From Acinetobacter brisouii CIP 110357 (GTDB lineage: Bacteria > Pseudomonadota > Gammaproteobacteria > Pseudomonadales > Moraxellaceae): a stretch of DNA of 64,000 bases. The notes beneath the pieces were generated by a model. It did not search any database. It was not told where the DNA came from and saw nothing but the letters and a program-made list of their open reading frames with translations. Below are positions 46,670-55,974 of this stretch, one piece after another. Position 1 is the first letter of the stretch; each line of letters begins with the position of its first letter. Both the position numbers and the translations under genes were made by a program. Location: the NCBI RefSeq assembly GCF_000488275.1, contig NZ_KI530762.1, forward strand, positions 701,536 through 765,535. The letters run 5' to 3'.

Positions 46670-48490
46670 GTGAAATTTGCTTATTGGGGAAGTGCACTGC
46701 TGCTGAGTCAGAGTGTATCTGCTCAGGTTCAGACCACCGCTTATATTGCGATTCATACGCGTCCTTTATATAACAATGCATTCAGTATGCCGTATGCGAA
46801 TCCAAATGCACCCAAAGGGGGCTATTTGATTCGCCCCAGTAATGGCACGTTCGATAACCTGAACAGCATGAATGGCAAAGGTACCGAAACCGATGGCGTC
46901 AATTATCTATTTGATAGCTTGATGTCCAGTTCACTCGATGAACCTGCGGTGATGTATCCCTTGCTGGCAGAAAAAGTGACCTTTGATCCTGAAAAAACAC
47001 ATTTTGTAATTTTTCATCTGAATCCCAAAGCCCGCTTTAGCAATGGTCAGCCTGTCACGGCACAGGATGTAAAGTTCAGCTTTGATACGTTTCAACACAA
47101 GTCTAATCCTGGGCTGCAAATGTATCTGGCAGATTTGGCTAAAACAGAAGTGTTGTCCAGATATCAGGTGAAATGCACTTTTAAATCACCGAATAATCCT
47201 GAAATGCCCTCGATATTGGCAAGTTTACCGATCTATTCACAGGCAGACTGGCAGCATAAGGATTTCACCCGCGTGACGATGCTGCCGATTTTAGGTTCGG
47301 GGCCTTATTGCATTGCGCAGATTGACCCAGGGCGCAGCATTACGTATAAGCGTAATCCCAATTACTGGGCAAAAGATTTGCCTGTAAATCGTGGGCGCTA
47401 TAACTTTGACCAGCTCAAATATATTTACTACCGTAATCTGGATATTGCTTTTGAAGGATTTAAGTCAGGGCAATATACCTTGCACGAAGAATTTACGGCG
47501 CGTAAATGGGTCACCCAATATAATTTTCCTGCCTTCCAGTCGGGTATGGTAGTGAAATATCGTTTTCAGCACCATAACCCGATTACCGCGCAAAGTTTTA
47601 TGTTTAACATTCGTCGTACACCATTCAATGACATTCGCTTTCGGCAGGCGCTGACTTATACGTATGATTTTGAATGGCAGAATAAAGCATTATTTTACGG
47701 GCAATATCAACGCTTACAGAGTTACTTTGCCAACAGTGAACTGGAAGCAACAGGCAAGCCAAATGCTGCAGAGCTTGCAATTTTAAAGCCGTGGTTGCCA
47801 AAATTTGATCCGATTATGCGACAAGGTGTTCTCGCTAACTGGAAGTATTCGGTGTCAGATGCCAGTGGGTTTAACCGTAATAATTTACTGGTCGCACGGC
47901 AAATGTTGCTTCAGGCAGGCTATCGGGTTAAAAATCAGCAATTGCTCGACTTGAAAGGTCAACCGATTCATCTGGAATTTTTGATTCATCAGGATGGTTT
48001 ACAACGTACCTTAATGCCATTTGTGCGTAACCTGAAAAAACTGGGCATTACGGTCAGCATACGTCAGGTCGATGTTCCACAGTATCTGGAACGGATGCGC
48101 CGTTATGACTATGACCTGACTACAGGTGGAATTCCACAAAGCCTGACGCCTGGTAATGAACAGTCTCAAATGTGGGGTAGCGCGGCAGCAGACCAGATTG
48201 GCAATTACAATTATTCAGGGATTAAAAACCCTGCGATTGATGCTGCAATTCGACATTTGGTGCAAGTCCCGAATCGTCAGCAACTGGTGTTGTATACGCA
48301 TGTACTCGATCGGCTGTTGCGTGCAGGCTATTATCAGATTCTGACGTATGGTAAAGGTGAAAACTGGTATGCCTACTGGAATATGTATCGTCAACCCGCA
48401 GTGAAACCGAAACTGTCATCGGGAATCGATTACTGGTGGACGGATGCCAAACAGGCACAAAAAGTCACGGCTTATCTACGTCAGCATTAA
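46670..48490 (+). CDS. yejA: Peptide ABC transporter substrate-binding protein (YejA-like)
   Basis: A 606-residue periplasmic SBP family 5 protein with a signal peptide ending near QSVSA-QV (about residue 18). The sequence SMPYANPNAPKGGYLIRPSNGTFDNLNS is typical of YejA. Start codon GTG at 46670. It would capture oligopeptides (in E. coli, microcin C) for the YejBEF importer encoded next, 15 bp downstream. Confidence 0.88.
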   Translation: MKFAYWGSALLLSQSVSAQVQTTAYIAIHTRPLYNNAFSMPYANPNAPKGGYLIRPSNGTFDNLNSMNGKGTETDGVNYLFDSLMSSSLDEPAVMYPLLAEKVTFDPEKTHFVIFHLNPKARFSNGQPVTAQDVKFSFDTFQHKSNPGLQMYLADLAKTEVLSRYQVKCTFKSPNNPEMPSILASLPIYSQADWQHKDFTRVTMLPILGSGPYCIAQIDPGRSITYKRNPNYWAKDLPVNRGRYNFDQLKYIYYRNLDIAFEGFKSGQYTLHEEFTARKWVTQYNFPAFQSGMVVKYRFQHHNPITAQSFMFNIRRTPFNDIRFRQALTYTYDFEWQNKALFYGQYQRLQSYFANSELEATGKPNAAELAILKPWLPKFDPIMRQGVLANWKYSVSDASGFNRNNLLVARQMLLQAGYRVKNQQLLDLKGQPIHLEFLIHQDGLQRTLMPFVRNLKKLGITVSIRQVDVPQYLERMRRYDYDLTTGGIPQSLTPGNEQSQMWGSAAADQIGNYNYSGIKNPAIDAAIRHLVQVPNRQQLVLYTHVLDRLLRAGYYQILTYGKGENWYAYWNMYRQPAVKPKLSSGIDYWWTDAKQAQKVTAYLRQH

Positions 48491-48505
48491 GAATAAGGAG
48501 ATCGG

Positions 48506-49576
48506 ATGGGCACGTATATTCTGAAACGGCTATTGCTGATTATTCCTACGCTGTTGTGTATTTTGCTGATTAATTTTGTAGTGATCCAGATTGCACCAGG
48601 TGGCCCTGTCGAGCAGGCAATTCAGCAAGCTGAAAGTTTTCAGGGAGTGAATAAAACGGTTGCTGGTACAGAAACCCTTGCCAGTGCCGATACTCACTAT
48701 CAGGGGGCGCGTGGTTTAAGCCCTGAAATGGTCGAGCAAATCAAGGCACAATATGGTTTTGACCAACCCGCGTATGTGCGTTTTTTGAAAATGCTTAAGG
48801 GATATCTGCGCTTTGACTTCGGTACCAGTTTTTTTAAAGACAAGCCTGTCACGCAGTTGTTATGGGAACGCATGCCGGTCACTGTTTCGCTGGGGTTATG
48901 GAGCACCTTGCTGATTTATCTGATTTCGATTCCCTTGGGGATTCAAAAAGCCAAACGCCATGGCATGCTGTTTGATAAAACCACATCATTACTGCTGGCT
49001 GTTGGTTATGCCGTGCCGACCTTTGTTTTTGCAATTTTACTGATCGTATTTTTTGCTGGTGGCAGTTACTGGCAATGGTTTCCGCTCCAGGGATTGGTGT
49101 CGGATAATTTTGCACAGCTGAGCCTGATGGGGAAAATTCAGGATTATTTTTGGCATATGGCACTGCCGCTACTGACGATGGTGCTGGGCGGTTTTGCTAG
49201 CCTGACCTATCTCACCAAGTACTCATTTATGGAAGAAATGGGTAAGCAATATGTCTTGGCGGCACAAGCCAAAGGTTTGAGTGAAAATCGGGTGTTGTAT
49301 GGACATATTTTTCGGAATGCCATGCTGATTGTGATTGCGAGTTTGCCTGAAGCCTTGGTGGGCATGTTTTTTGTTGGTAACTTTTTTATTGAAATTATTT
49401 TTAACCTCGATGGGATCGGTTTGTTGGGGTTCGAGGCGATTAGTCAGCGGGATTATCCTGTGATTTTTGGAACACTGTTTTTATTTACCTTGCTTGGGCT
49501 GGTACTGCGTTTGGTGAGTGATGTGCTGTATCAGGTGATTGACCCACGAATTAACTTTGATGCGCGGGGGATGTAA
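48506..49576 (+). CDS. yejB: Peptide ABC transporter permease YejB
   Basis: A 356-residue inner-membrane permease of the DppB/OppB class. It has an N-terminal helix (RLLLIIPTLLCILLINFVVIQIAPGGP), the YejB-type insertion before the core, and an EAA loop around YVLAAQAKGLSENRVLYGHIFRNA that contacts the ATPase. About six helices. A good AAGGAG ribosome site lies upstream; yejE follows after 2 bp. Confidence 0.93.
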   Translation: MGTYILKRLLLIIPTLLCILLINFVVIQIAPGGPVEQAIQQAESFQGVNKTVAGTETLASADTHYQGARGLSPEMVEQIKAQYGFDQPAYVRFLKMLKGYLRFDFGTSFFKDKPVTQLLWERMPVTVSLGLWSTLLIYLISIPLGIQKAKRHGMLFDKTTSLLLAVGYAVPTFVFAILLIVFFAGGSYWQWFPLQGLVSDNFAQLSLMGKIQDYFWHMALPLLTMVLGGFASLTYLTKYSFMEEMGKQYVLAAQAKGLSENRVLYGHIFRNAMLIVIASLPEALVGMFFVGNFFIEIIFNLDGIGLLGFEAISQRDYPVIFGTLFLFTLLGLVLRLVSDVLYQVIDPRINFDARGM

Positions 49577-49578
49577 GC

Positions 49579-50592
49579 ATGTCACCAATGTTGCAGCAGG
49601 GGCTTCAACGCTTTCGGCAAAATCGGCTTGGCTTTTTTTGCCTGATCATTTTTTTAATTGTTTTTGTGCTGTCGAGCATGGCCGAGCTGATTGCCAATGA
49701 TAAGCCTCTCTTGGTGCGTTACCAGCAACATTTCTACTTTCCTGTTGTGAAAAGTTATCCCGAAACGACCTTTGGTGGTGTATTTGAAACCGAAGCTGAT
49801 TATCGTGATCCAGCAGTACAGCAGATGATCAATACTCATGGCTGGCAACTCTGGCCAATTGTGCATTATTCCTATCAAACGCCTAATCTTGAGTTGGCTG
49901 TTCCTGTACCTTCACCACCCACCTCGGAAAACTGGCTGGGTACTGATGATCAGGGGCGGGATGTATTTGCCCGACTGCTCTATGGATTGCGCGTGTCTTT
50001 GCTGTTTGGTTTTGCACTGACCTTGTTTTCAGCAATACTGGGAATTTTGGTGGGGGCAATTCAGGGCTACTATGGTGGCTGGGTTGACCTGCTGGGGCAG
50101 CGTATCCTTGAAGTTTGGGGCGGTTTACCGATGCTGTTTATGGTCATGATTCTGGTCAGTATGTTTACCCCAAATGTGTACTGGTTATTTTTGATCATGC
50201 TGATTTTTGGTTGGACAACACTGGTGGGTTTGGTACGTGCCGAATTTTTACGTGCTCGGCATCTGGACTATGTGCGGGCAGCGCGGTCACTGGGTGTACG
50301 GGATGGTCGAATTATTTTGCGGCATATTTTGCCCAATGCGCTCAGTTCAAGTTTGTCGCAGTTACCATTTATGCTAACCGCAAATATTACAGCGCTGACA
50401 GCACTGGACTTTTTGGGTTATGGCTTGCCTCCCGATGCAGCCTCTCTCGGAGAGTTATTGTTGCAAGGAAAAAATAATCTGAATGCGCCGTGGCTGGCTT
50501 TGTCGGGCTTTTTTAGTCTGGCATTGGTCTTATCGTTATTGATTTATATCGGGGAGGCCGCACGTGATGCATTTGACCCAAGACGCAACTAA
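49579..50592 (+). CDS. yejE: Peptide ABC transporter permease YejE
   Basis: A 337-residue DppC/OppC-type permease. One N-terminal helix (about 17-37), a periplasmic stretch containing PETTFGGVFETEADYRDP and WLGTDDQGRDVFARLLYG, then five helices with the EAA loop DYVRAARSLGVRDGRIILRHILPNA. It pairs with YejB. Its last 26-29 bp overlap the start of yejF. Confidence 0.93.
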   Translation: MSPMLQQGLQRFRQNRLGFFCLIIFLIVFVLSSMAELIANDKPLLVRYQQHFYFPVVKSYPETTFGGVFETEADYRDPAVQQMINTHGWQLWPIVHYSYQTPNLELAVPVPSPPTSENWLGTDDQGRDVFARLLYGLRVSLLFGFALTLFSAILGILVGAIQGYYGGWVDLLGQRILEVWGGLPMLFMVMILVSMFTPNVYWLFLIMLIFGWTTLVGLVRAEFLRARHLDYVRAARSLGVRDGRIILRHILPNALSSSLSQLPFMLTANITALTALDFLGYGLPPDAASLGELLLQGKNNLNAPWLALSGFFSLALVLSLLIYIGEAARDAFDPRRN

Positions 50593-52153
50593 ATCTCCGA
50601 TTCTGACCATTGAGCAGTTATCGATTTGTAATGCTCAACAACAGCCGCTTTTGCAAGATTTCCATTTGACCTTGCATGCAGGGCAAACGGTGGCATTGGT
50701 GGGGGAAAGTGGCTCAGGCAAGTCGATCAGTAGCTTAGCAATCTTAGGTTTGTTGCCCCATCATTTGCAGGTTACAGGGTCGATTCGGTTGCATGGGCAT
50801 GAAGTCTTCAGTATGTCTCAAGCCCAGTTGCAGGCATTGCGTGGACACAAGGTCGCCATGATTTTTCAGGAGCCAATGACTGCACTTAACCCGTTGCATC
50901 GGGTGGAAAAACTGATCGGGGAAAGTTTGCTGTTACAGGGCCTGAGTAAGCAAAAAGTCCAACAGCGTGTGATTCAGTTGCTTGAAGATGTGGGTATGCC
51001 CGAGCCTGAGCAAAAGCTTAAGCGCTATCCGCATGAACTCTCGGGTGGGCAGCGGCAACGGGTCATGATTGCGATGGCGCTGGCCTTAGAGCCTGAAATT
51101 TTGATTGCCGACGAACCGACCACAGCACTGGATGTGATGTTACAGGCACAGGTGTTGCAATTGCTGAAACAGCTTCAGCAACAGCGCAATATGGCCATGA
51201 TTCTGATTAGCCATGATCTGGCTTTGGTACGTCGTTATGCAGACGATATCGTGGTGCTGAATCGCGGCAAGATTGAAGAAGCAGGTTCAGTACAGCAAAT
51301 TTTTGAATCACCTAAAACAGCTTATACCCAACAGTTACTCGATCATGATTTTGGTCATGCTTTAGCTGTGCAATCGAATCGGCCATTGCTTGAGTTAAAG
51401 CAGCTAGGTGTCCGTTTTCCGATAAAACAAGGTTTGTTGAATCGGGTGAAGGATTATGTGGTCGCAGTTGAGCCACTGGATTTATATTTGGCTGAAGGTG
51501 AATCGATAGGCATCGTTGGGGAAAGCGGTTCAGGCAAAACCTCGCTGGCACTTGCAATAGCGCGTTTGGTTGATAGCGATGGGCAAATCGTTCTGTTGGG
51601 TCAAGACCTGAATCATTGTAATGAAAGCCAGTTACGCCCTTTGCGTCGCAATTTTCAAATGGTGTTTCAGGATCCATACAGCAGTTTAAATCCGCGTATG
51701 ACAGTTGAACAACTGATTGCAGAAGGTGTGAGCTTGCTGAATTTATCTCAAACTGAAATGCAGCAGCGTATAGAACAGGTGTTAGAGCAAGTTGAATTGC
51801 CAGTAGCATTTAAGTTGCGTTACCCACATCAGTTGTCGGGTGGGCAGCGCCAGCGCGTGGCATTGGCACGTGCCCTGATTTTGCAGCCGAAACTGATTAT
51901 TCTGGATGAACCAACTTCGGCCTTGGATCGAACTACACAAAAAGCGATTGTGCATTTGCTACGGCAATTACAGCAACAGCTTGAATTAAGTTACTTGTTT
52001 ATTAGTCATGATTTACAAATTGTTCGGGCACTGTGTCAGCAAGTTATGGTGCTACATCATGCTAAAGTGGTGGAACGACAGGCAACGGAACAATTATTTT
52101 TACAACCGCAGACTGAATACACTCGGCAATTGATTCAGGCGAGTGAGTATTGA
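50567..52153 (+). CDS. yejF: Peptide ABC transporter ATPase YejF (two fused ATP-binding domains)
   Basis: A 528-residue ATPase with two full nucleotide-binding domains. First: GESGSGKSI near residue 51, LSGGQRQR and [12 protein letters not shown]. Second, from about residue 280: [17 protein letters not shown] and [12 protein letters not shown]. It supplies both ATPases for YejBE. The ATG at 50567 follows a GGGGAGG site; a GTG one codon before is also possible. Overlap with yejE implies coupling. Last gene of yejABEF. Confidence 0.93.
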   Translation: MHLTQDATKSPILTIEQLSICNAQQQPLLQDFHLTLHAGQTVALVGESGSGKSISSLAILGLLPHHLQVTGSIRLHGHEVFSMSQAQLQALRGHKVAMIFQEPMTALNPLHRVEKLIGESLLLQGLSKQKVQQRVIQLLEDVGMPEPEQKLKRYPHELSGGQRQRVMIAMALALEPEILIADEPTTALDVMLQAQVLQLLKQLQQQRNMAMILISHDLALVRRYADDIVVLNRGKIEEAGSVQQIFESPKTAYTQQLLDHDFGHALAVQSNRPLLELKQLGVRFPIKQGLLNRVKDYVVAVEPLDLYLAEGESIGIVGESGSGKTSLALAIARLVDSDGQIVLLGQDLNHCNESQLRPLRRNFQMVFQDPYSSLNPRMTVEQLIAEGVSLLNLSQTEMQQRIEQVLEQVELPVAFKLRYPHQLSGGQRQRVALARALILQPKLIILDEPTSALDRTTQKAIVHLLRQLQQQLELSYLFISHDLQIVRALCQQVMVLHHAKVVERQATEQLFLQPQTEYTRQLIQASEY

Positions 52154-52166
52154 TTGGTAGGAATTT

Positions 52167-52907
52167 ATGTATATAGATAAAACAACAATTATTGGTGCAA
52201 TTATTGGGATCGTAATTTTTAGAATCATAGATAATCTGAATCATGGAGCCACCATTCGTTGGGACAGAGTGGCAATCATTGGCAATTGGATATTAGTAAT
52301 AGCGCTTATATGGTTGATATTTATTGTGATAAAAAGATTATCAAATAAACCTAAAACTAAACTAAAAATAAGAAAACCTTTTAATTTACAAAGCTTAAGA
52401 ATAGAGGCTCAAAAAGAATTTTCAGAATACAATATTATTGAAAGACATGGACAAATCTTGATTTGTGAAACTGATATTAGAGGAGAATTTAGAGAATTAG
52501 TATTTGTTAGGTTAAATACAAACTCGCCAAAACGAGTTGAGCACAAAGAGCATTTTTTAGTTGCATCGTATCCATACATTCCAAGTGGTGCAGAAATGCG
52601 AAAAGATTTCTCTGGACTATATACAAAAGATAAAAATAGCAAAATTTCTGATTTAAATTTGCTATTTGATCGAGCAAAGAAGGAATTTACAGAATTTAAT
52701 GTATTAAAAAGAAATGATCGGATAATCATTCTAGAAAGAGAGAAATTAGGGCAAATAGCACAAGAATTGGTTTTTATTCGGATTGTCTCGGAACAAAAAA
52801 TCATACGATTAGGTTCAGATGGTAAAACTTTAATTGCTCGTTATCCATATGTGCCAAGTAAAGAAGAAATGAGACAAGATTTTTCTCAATCGCTAAATCA
52901 ATATTGA
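52167..52907 (+). CDS. Unknown membrane protein with a duplicated domain
   Basis: A 246-residue protein, not recognised. Two hydrophobic segments lie at about residues 5-22 and 32-55. After them come two similar copies of a domain of about 75 residues (about 75-155 and 165-245). Each runs (R/K)-x-E-A/F-x-K-E-F-(S/T)-E-(Y/F)-N, then I-L-I or I-I-I, then ELVF-(V/I)-R, then a YPY-(I/V)-PS-x-x-EMR-x-DFS end. It is much more AT-rich than its neighbours and lies between yejF and the tRNA-Glu pair, which suggests acquired DNA. The copies may form a cytoplasmic ligand- or protein-binding unit. Confidence 0.7.
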   Translation: MYIDKTTIIGAIIGIVIFRIIDNLNHGATIRWDRVAIIGNWILVIALIWLIFIVIKRLSNKPKTKLKIRKPFNLQSLRIEAQKEFSEYNIIERHGQILICETDIRGEFRELVFVRLNTNSPKRVEHKEHFLVASYPYIPSGAEMRKDFSGLYTKDKNSKISDLNLLFDRAKKEFTEFNVLKRNDRIIILEREKLGQIAQELVFIRIVSEQKIIRLGSDGKTLIARYPYVPSKEEMRQDFSQSLNQY

Positions 52908-52970
52908 TGGATCAATTAAGATGCTTAGAAAAATAGAAACGAATAATGGATGAAATAGCAGAAATAAAAA

Positions 52971-52996
52971 AAGCCCAGTAAATTAATACTGGGCTT
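52971..52996. terminator. Terminator between the orphan gene and the tRNA-Glu pair
   Basis: A perfect 10-bp stem (52971-52980 with 52987-52996), a 6-nt loop, and A/T runs on both sides. It serves the minus-strand tRNA transcript, whose last tRNA ends 10 bp away, and possibly the plus-strand gene. Confidence 0.9.
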
Positions 52997-53005
52997 TTTC
53001 GAATT

Positions 53006-53081
53006 TGGCGTCCCTACGGGGATTCGAACCCCGGTTACCGCCGTGAAAGGGCGATGTCCTAGGCCTCTAGACGATAGGGAC
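53006..53081 (-). tRNA. tRNA-Glu (anticodon TTC), copy 1
   Basis: A 76-nt minus-strand cloverleaf with encoded CCA. The acceptor arm GTCCCTA pairs with TAGGGAC, the anticodon loop reads CTTTCAC (anticodon TTC), and the T-loop reads GGTTCGAATCC. Identical by eye to the two other copies in the window. Confidence 0.97.
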
Positions 53082-53104
53082 TTCTAGAGTATTCTGATAT
53101 TAAG

Positions 53105-53180
53105 TGGCGTCCCTACGGGGATTCGAACCCCGGTTACCGCCGTGAAAGGGCGATGTCCTAGGCCTCTAGACGATAGGGAC
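53105..53180 (-). tRNA. tRNA-Glu (anticodon TTC), copy 2
   Basis: Second identical 76-nt copy, 23 bp upstream of copy 1 in the direction of transcription, almost certainly on the same transcript. CCA is encoded. Confidence 0.97.
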
Positions 53181-53344
53181 ACATCAGAAGGTGCGCGTAT
53201 AATAGGGGGAATTAAAAAGTATGTCAAACCTTTTTTCTGAAAAAATATGAAAAATAGTTATGAATGAATAATAAATCATCTCTAAATGCTATTTTTATGA
53301 TTTTAGAGCATTTTTTAGTCTGAAATGAGTGAAGTCGTTACATA

Positions 53345-54259
53345 TTAGGGGGCAGCATGTGCCTGAAATTGTGGCATATCATATAGCAGTTCGAGAATAC
53401 GCCGAATCACTAGAGGGTGCTGCAAATAACCCGTAATTTCATGAGGTTTATCCACAAATGTTGTAATCAGCTTATTGTCGATTTGTGGATGAAGGTCAAA
53501 CATCGGAGGGAGCATTGGAAACGTGGTCAAGTAGTCATCTTGAGAATAAAAATTGTGCCAGTCTCCACTGAGTACCTTTGGTCGTTGTACAGGATGCATT
53601 AAGTGTTTTTGAATCACGTTAAAGGGTAAAGGTGATGCCAACGTAATAAAACGCTTGATCTCATAGTGAGCAGACAGTTCATGCAATAAATTGTAAGCAA
53701 TCACTGTCCCGAGTGAATGGGCAATCACAATATGCCGCTGGTTAGGTTCAAAGCAGGTCAAAATACGTTCATGTACTTGTTGCTTGAATTCTGGGTTATA
53801 CCAATATAAATAGACCTCGCATAAAAAACGCTGAATTAATGATTCATGCAGGTCTGGAAAATGATTGAGTAACATCACCATTTCTTTAAGCATGCGGTCT
53901 TTGGCAAGTTGTGACAGCATAAAAAAACGGTTTTTGAGTGAGTAGGGGGTGTCATCGTGCGGCAAAAGAGGAATCTCTTCAAGCGCCTGTTTAAGTGCAT
54001 CACTGCGTTGTTGGCGAATACGCGGTAGTTTGGCAAAGAACGACCAGTTTGGGCGTAGGGTTTCCAGATTAACGGCTTTGCGATGGTTAAAAGCATCTAA
54101 AATATCGCCATAAAAGGGGAAGGCTAGATCAAGCTGATCAACATTAACCTCAGGCTCAATTTTATTCATGCCTGTATTGAACACGTTGAGCCAGTACTCC
54201 TGAAATGAGCACGCATCAAAATTTTGCTGTTTAATGCCATGAATAAAAATTATTTTCAT
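53345..54259 (-). CDS. Alpha/beta hydrolase of unknown substrate
   Basis: A 304-residue lipase-like hydrolase. It opens MKIIFIHGIKQQ (oxyanion HG). The nucleophile motif AHSLGT lies near residues 181-186, a likely acid in SQDDYLTTFP near 243, and catalytic His in KPHEITGYLQHPL near 275-285. A helical insert of about 100 residues lies before the nucleophile. No signal peptide, so it should be cytoplasmic. It stands alone between the tRNA pair and a permease gene. No specific family assigned. Confidence 0.75.
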   Translation of the reverse strand: MKIIFIHGIKQQNFDACSFQEYWLNVFNTGMNKIEPEVNVDQLDLAFPFYGDILDAFNHRKAVNLETLRPNWSFFAKLPRIRQQRSDALKQALEEIPLLPHDDTPYSLKNRFFMLSQLAKDRMLKEMVMLLNHFPDLHESLIQRFLCEVYLYWYNPEFKQQVHERILTCFEPNQRHIVIAHSLGTVIAYNLLHELSAHYEIKRFITLASPLPFNVIQKHLMHPVQRPKVLSGDWHNFYSQDDYLTTFPMLPPMFDLHPQIDNKLITTFVDKPHEITGYLQHPLVIRRILELLYDMPQFQAHAAP

Positions 54260-54317
54260 TAAATTAATCGTATTCTTTTAATAAACTGTTGTATTTGATT
54301 ATAAAAACAATATAAAA

Positions 54318-54340
54318 AAAGTGTAGCAGAGCTACACTTT
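54318..54340 (-). terminator. Terminator after the amino-acid permease
   Basis: A perfect 10-bp inverted repeat (54318-54327 with 54331-54340) with an AGA loop. In the minus direction it runs into a T-run. Confidence 0.9.
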
Positions 54341-54367
54341 TACAATAAAACACAGTTGTCCTGTTAA

Positions 54368-55786
54368 CTAGTCTTTGTCTCGGTATAAAAAGTAGTGACT
54401 TGTATAACACAAAGCAATAAAAATCAGGCAACTATAGAAACCAGGCAGCATGGAACTGTCTTGCGTCATACTGATACAGGTAATCACACAAAACACAAAA
54501 CCTAAAATAGGCGTTAATGGAAACCACGGCGCAGCAAAACGCAAATCGGCAATGGTATGTCCAGTCTTGTACCATTGACGACGGAAGTTGAACTGGCAGA
54601 CACAGATCGCTGTCCAGACAATGACCATCGTAAATGCAGCAACACCGAGTAAGTTTTTAAAGATGGTTTCTGGTGCGAACTGTTCTGACAACAACCCAGG
54701 AATCGCGCCAAACATGGTGACAATAATTGCGGTAATTGGTGTGCCGTGTTTGGTGAGTTTTGAGAACATTGCTGGTAGTTGGCGTTTAACCGATAACGCC
54801 CACATCATGCGTGATGCAGCATATAAGCCTGAGTTTGCAGCAGACAACAACGCAGTAATAATCACAAAGCGAATAATATCTTCAGCATATGGAATACCCA
54901 TATAACTAAATACCGTCACAAATGGACTATTACTCACATGCGCTGCGTTTAAACCTGCCTGCTGGTACGGAAGTAATGCACAGATCACGACAATCGTTCC
55001 AACAAAGAAAATCAGCAAACGCCAGATTGCAGCATTAATCGCTTTGGGAACATTATTTGCAGGGTCGGCTGTTTCACCTGCGGCAACCCCAATCAGTTCT
55101 GTTCCTGAGAAAGCAAAGTTGACAATGAGCATGGTGGCAAAAATTGGCATTAAACCTTTTGGAAACCAGCCTTGTGCCAGCAAATTACTAAACAGTGGCG
55201 CTTGTGTTTCACCATGATAGGAAACGACTCCAAAAATTGCCAACAGACCCAGTAAAATAAAGCTCACCACGGTCACGACTTTCACTAAAGCCAGCCAGAA
55301 TTCAGATTCGGCAAACATGCGGGTGGAGCTAATATTTAAAATAAAGATCAGTGCAGCGAAAATTGCCGTCCAGATCCACATGGAAACATGTGGAAACCAT
55401 TCCTGCATGAGCAGTGCTGCGGCGGTAAACTCTGTACCGAGGGTGGCTGTCCAAGTGAGCCAGTACAGCCACGTAATCATATAGCCTGTTGCAGGTCCAA
55501 TATATTTGTTGGCGTATTCACCAAAGGAACCTGAAACAGGCATATGTACAGCCAGTTCGCCTAAGCACAGCATCACCATATAGGCGATTAAGCCACCTAG
55601 AAAATAAGAAATAATGGCACCTACAGGCCCCGTTTGTGCAATGACTTCACCCGACCCTAAAAATAGACCTGTGCCAATGGCACCGCCTAATGACAGCATA
55701 ACAAGGTGTCGAGTACTCATAGCGCGTTTGAGTGGCGCAGAATTGCCCTGATGCGACGCATCATTCGGAGAGTGAGATGACTGCAT
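54368..55786 (-). CDS. Amino-acid permease of the APC/AAT family
   Basis: A 472-residue, 12-helix amino acid:proton symporter. The family signature STRHLVMLSLGGAIGTGLFLGSG comes first, then GELAVHMPVSGSFGEYANKY near residues 85-105. It is closest in look to LysP, CycA, AnsP or GabP types; substrate cannot be settled. The ATG at 55786 is preferred to a TTG six codons upstream, although no clear ribosome site is seen. It is divergent from a LysO-type lysine exporter gene. Confidence 0.85.
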   Translation of the reverse strand: MQSSHSPNDASHQGNSAPLKRAMSTRHLVMLSLGGAIGTGLFLGSGEVIAQTGPVGAIISYFLGGLIAYMVMLCLGELAVHMPVSGSFGEYANKYIGPATGYMITWLYWLTWTATLGTEFTAAALLMQEWFPHVSMWIWTAIFAALIFILNISSTRMFAESEFWLALVKVVTVVSFILLGLLAIFGVVSYHGETQAPLFSNLLAQGWFPKGLMPIFATMLIVNFAFSGTELIGVAAGETADPANNVPKAINAAIWRLLIFFVGTIVVICALLPYQQAGLNAAHVSNSPFVTVFSYMGIPYAEDIIRFVIITALLSAANSGLYAASRMMWALSVKRQLPAMFSKLTKHGTPITAIIVTMFGAIPGLLSEQFAPETIFKNLLGVAAFTMVIVWTAICVCQFNFRRQWYKTGHTIADLRFAAPWFPLTPILGFVFCVITCISMTQDSSMLPGFYSCLIFIALCYTSHYFLYRDKD

Positions 55787-55974
55787 GGGAAATGAGAAAT
55801 ACAAAAAATGAAGCGAGTTATTGTAGAGAAAACCGTTAAATGTGCAATAGTCACCGATTTTTTGTGAAATGCATCATATCTCAAGTGATTTATCAACATA
55901 AAACCCTGATGGTTTGAACGAATGAATCAAAAATCAACATGATATAATAGAGATTTTTATTCATATTATTTTAT

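Noticed and set aside
52908..53344. Integration site of a mobile element at the tRNA-Glu pair
   Set aside because: No integrase and no partial tRNA 3'-end repeat (att site) were seen; the further copy at 56895 is a complete tRNA gene.
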